The position numbers were made by a program, and so were the translations under genes. From Chitinophagales bacterium (GTDB taxonomy: Bacteria > Bacteroidota > Bacteroidia > Chitinophagales > UBA10324), in the NCBI GenBank assembly GCA_013816805.1, contig JACDDS010000002.1, forward strand, positions 199,530 to 263,529: a stretch of DNA of 64,000 nt, given 5' to 3'. Numbering within the stretch: the first letter of the stretch is position 1; each line of letters opens with the position of its first letter. Under the pieces are notes generated by a model. It searched no databases, was not told the DNA's origin, and saw only the letters and a program-made list of their open reading frames with translations. This document shows, piece after piece, positions 61,683 to 64,000 of the stretch.

Positions 61683-63911
61683 ATGCGTTTTACAATACTC
61701 CTTCAATTGAAAAAATTTATTTCTCAAATATTTAGCATTAGTAAGATTATATTAAAATTAGATTATATTAAATTTTTTTGCATCACTTTGTTTAAATATT
61801 GTGCCCTACAGTTATATGCTTGTAGCAATTCTGATGGAACTGAAGATAATGCACTCTTTACACCCGCTGCTGGATTTAATGACACTGCAACGATTACCGT
61901 AAAGGTAAAAGATGCCAGTGGCAACTGCTCTACGGATGTCGTTTTTCACATTGCTGTTTCTGCTCCTGCAAATGTCACCGTTAGTCCGGCTAAGTTTTGC
62001 ATGAATGGCTATGGCGCAGTTACCGTTACAGCAGATCAGCCCATCAATACGATCTGGAAAGTTACCGATACCGAGAGCAATTTCGACCAGGTCAACGGGA
62101 ACCAGGTGATGGTGCACGGCAATTCAAGCTCCTTTACAGATACGCTCTGGGTAGTTAGCGGCACTGGCTGCTGTAAGCAATATCCTGTTTCGTTTACTGC
62201 CGATAACACTTGCTGTAGCGCATCCAGCGGACTGGTATATGATAACCCTACGCCGCTGACTTTGGAATATAATCTGAAGCTGCAAAACTATGCTGCAGAC
62301 TATAATACCGGTGTAATTGATATGAATGGCACCACCAACAATAAAATTTCTATCAATGGCATATTCAATATTGACACCAGCATTACTTTTCGAAATTGTC
62401 CGAAGATAACTTTTAGTCCCGGTGCTATTACAAAATTTATTACTCACAACACTCCTGTTTATCTTAACGCTCGAAACAGCACATTTCAAAATTGTGATGA
62501 TAATAGTATGTGGAAAGGTATTGTAGATAGTACCACTTATGCTTATTTTAATTCTGATAGTTCATTTGTATTGAAGCAGGCTATTGTAGGAGTTAAAAGT
62601 ACCAAAGGTGGAAATGTCCAGATCAAAAATAGCACCTTCTCGGATAATCACGAAGATGTACGTTTTCAGAACTATGGGAGTAGCTTTTCAAATTCCTATA
62701 TCAAGACCTCATCGTTTACGGCTGCTTCAAATGGCCTAAAGAGTCCCTATAGTAACCAAACAAAGTATGTGGCAATAAATGATTCCGCAGATGGTGCACT
62801 TACTATTGGAGGTACAAGCACGGGTAACGCTTTTTCAGGTGGAACACATGGTGTAAAGGCGAACGGAGCGTTAATTACCTTATACGGAAATACCTTTACC
62901 GGCTACGGAACCAATCAATATGCGGTTAAGGCAAAAGGAGGTATGGATGTACTCACGGTTGGCGCAACCGCTTCGGGAAAAGGAAATACATTTATCAGTG
63001 ACTCCAATGCAATTTCTTCTTCATATGGCACGCTTACCGTTCAAGCCAACAACTTTACCAACTGCCAGACAGCGGTAGAGGCCGATAACGCCAGTGGAAA
63101 AACCCTGAAGATAAAAAACAACAACATCTCAAATGCACAAATCGGTATCTATTGTTACAACAATCCGGGAGCGCACTTCGATATTGGGATGAATACTATA
63201 TCAACCCACACAGCAACAGGAACCACTCCGGTGATTGCAGGAATTTATATCAGCGAAACAGGTCCAGTGACGGATTACGACAACGTTTATGATAACGTCA
63301 TAACGTCAAAAGGCATATATGGCATCTATACTTTAAATGTGAGTTATCTGACACTAAAGAACAATACGATTAATCCGTTTAGCTTAAGTTTAAGCACTCC
63401 CACCTATGGCATACGTAATGAAGGTGGGCAGGGTTTAAAATTGTATTGTAATACCATTACCGGAAACGTATCGTCAGCAAGCAGTAACATTTATGCCATT
63501 TCCATCTCTGCATCCACGGTTGATACGTTAACAAGCAATTCGACCGATAAAGCTTATTATGGCTTACAGATTAGTGGGAACAGCAATGGCATGAGAGTGC
63601 TTTCCAATAGTTATTACGATCATCGAGTTGCAATTCAATTAGGATTGGGTGGAAGTTTTTCTACTATGGGAGATCAGCTTGTTCGGAAATATGATGGCGT
63701 TCATAAACAAATACCGGGAGATAAGTTCTATGCAAATTATACCGGATCTGTTTATCAACTTGGCGGAAATAGTGGTCAGCCGACAAATTTTGCTTACAAT
63801 AATACTACTCCGTATAGAATTTTCGCTAAAGAACCTACAAGTAATTTTATTCCATCTTTTATCGATTCAACCGCCCTATTCTCCAAATATTTGCGGCACT
63901 CAGCTTCGTAG
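61683..63911 (+). CDS. surface beta-helix protein, 5'-truncated and probably frameshifted near the end
   Basis: A 742-residue open frame. The first ~45 residues are AT-rich and look like non-native fill; then FTPAAGFNDTATITVKVKD joins in mid-domain to an Ig/PKD-like module (to ~175). Residues ~200-700 carry many short strands with KNNNIS and NSTFSDN-type turns, typical of right-handed parallel beta-helix proteins. The frame stops at 63911. In the next frame the DNA from ~63870 stays open to the window end and reads PYSPNICGTQLRSSETDI, so a one-base shift near 63870 probably breaks a longer protein. It is likely a surface or secreted adhesin-like protein. Confidence 0.65.
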   Translation: MRFTILLQLKKFISQIFSISKIILKLDYIKFFCITLFKYCALQLYACSNSDGTEDNALFTPAAGFNDTATITVKVKDASGNCSTDVVFHIAVSAPANVTVSPAKFCMNGYGAVTVTADQPINTIWKVTDTESNFDQVNGNQVMVHGNSSSFTDTLWVVSGTGCCKQYPVSFTADNTCCSASSGLVYDNPTPLTLEYNLKLQNYAADYNTGVIDMNGTTNNKISINGIFNIDTSITFRNCPKITFSPGAITKFITHNTPVYLNARNSTFQNCDDNSMWKGIVDSTTYAYFNSDSSFVLKQAIVGVKSTKGGNVQIKNSTFSDNHEDVRFQNYGSSFSNSYIKTSSFTAASNGLKSPYSNQTKYVAINDSADGALTIGGTSTGNAFSGGTHGVKANGALITLYGNTFTGYGTNQYAVKAKGGMDVLTVGATASGKGNTFISDSNAISSSYGTLTVQANNFTNCQTAVEADNASGKTLKIKNNNISNAQIGIYCYNNPGAHFDIGMNTISTHTATGTTPVIAGIYISETGPVTDYDNVYDNVITSKGIYGIYTLNVSYLTLKNNTINPFSLSLSTPTYGIRNEGGQGLKLYCNTITGNVSSASSNIYAISISASTVDTLTSNSTDKAYYGLQISGNSNGMRVLSNSYYDHRVAIQLGLGGSFSTMGDQLVRKYDGVHKQIPGDKFYANYTGSVYQLGGNSGQPTNFAYNNTTPYRIFAKEPTSNFIPSFIDSTALFSKYLRHSAS

Positions 63912-64000
63912 TTCAGAAACTGACATTGATTCAAGCAATACTGCAAATGATTCAACCGATTACAGTGAATACAATGCAATTATTCAAGCTGATAGTAGTG

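Noticed and set aside
1-64000. CRISPR array, prophage or transposase
   Set aside because: No regularly spaced repeats, phage structural genes or transposase motifs were seen on either strand.

Overview
The window reads as chromosomal DNA of a free-living Bacteroidota bacterium, probably in or near the Chitinophagales/Saprospiria. The signs are a SusC/SusD-type outer-membrane pair, several proteins with type IX secretion (T9SS) C-terminal sorting domains, promoters of the TTTG-N19-TAnnTTTG kind (a full match before rpsT), few Shine-Dalgarno sites, and housekeeping genes of Bacteroidota type. Overall base composition is moderately AT-rich.

Layout. 0-14.3 kb is ordinary genome: a SusD fragment and SusC, PAP2 phosphatase, cyclophilin, DinB protein, RadC, acyl-CoA dehydrogenase, zinc phospholipase/nuclease-like protein, OsmC, YceI, pirin, branched-chain aminotransferase, a GNAT-DinB fusion and an EamA exporter. 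14.4-30.1 kb is an accessory region. It opens with a DUF6922/AbiEii-type antitoxin-toxin pair and a comparatively GC-rich MocR-type regulator. Next comes a 2.4-kb gene graveyard holding a duplicated MocR tail, two broken T9SS sorting domains beside one intact T9SS protein, and a broken DUF6883 gene next to an intact DUF4926 partner. A tRNA-Ser(CGA) and about 450 bp of empty DNA follow. The region ends with a compact eight-gene type I restriction-modification operon on the minus strand: half-size HsdS, HsdM, Fic, full HsdS, a DUF3010-like gene with an in-frame amber stop, a Ser/Thr kinase, HsdR and a YgjP-type metalloprotease.

30.1-64 kb is again mostly core genome: mnmE, purH, a LOG-family protein, an RsuA/RluB-type pseudouridine synthase, an ATP-grasp-like protein, a redoxin plus cytochrome c/copper-monooxygenase-like pair, an MBL hydrolase, a large propeller/beta-barrel protein, yicC, uvrB, superoxide dismutase, a T9SS cargo protein, rpsT, DUF5606, dnaN, an amino-acid permease, a Phd/VapC-type pair, rlmN, a HerA-like ATPase, a polytopic membrane protein, purE-purK, an M13 peptidase and two surface or exported proteins. 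The last of these appears truncated at its start and frameshifted near its end, and probably runs past the window edge.

The best candidate for an unusual system is the restriction operon. Its genes are separated by 1-11 nt or overlap by 4 nt, except for a 42-nt gap after fic. An AMPylation-type (Fic) enzyme, a protein kinase with all catalytic residues, a DUF3010-like protein and a metalloprotease are interleaved with hsdM, hsdS and hsdR. I infer a composite defence locus in which restriction is combined with protein-modifying effectors or regulators. The function of the inserted genes is not shown by the sequence.
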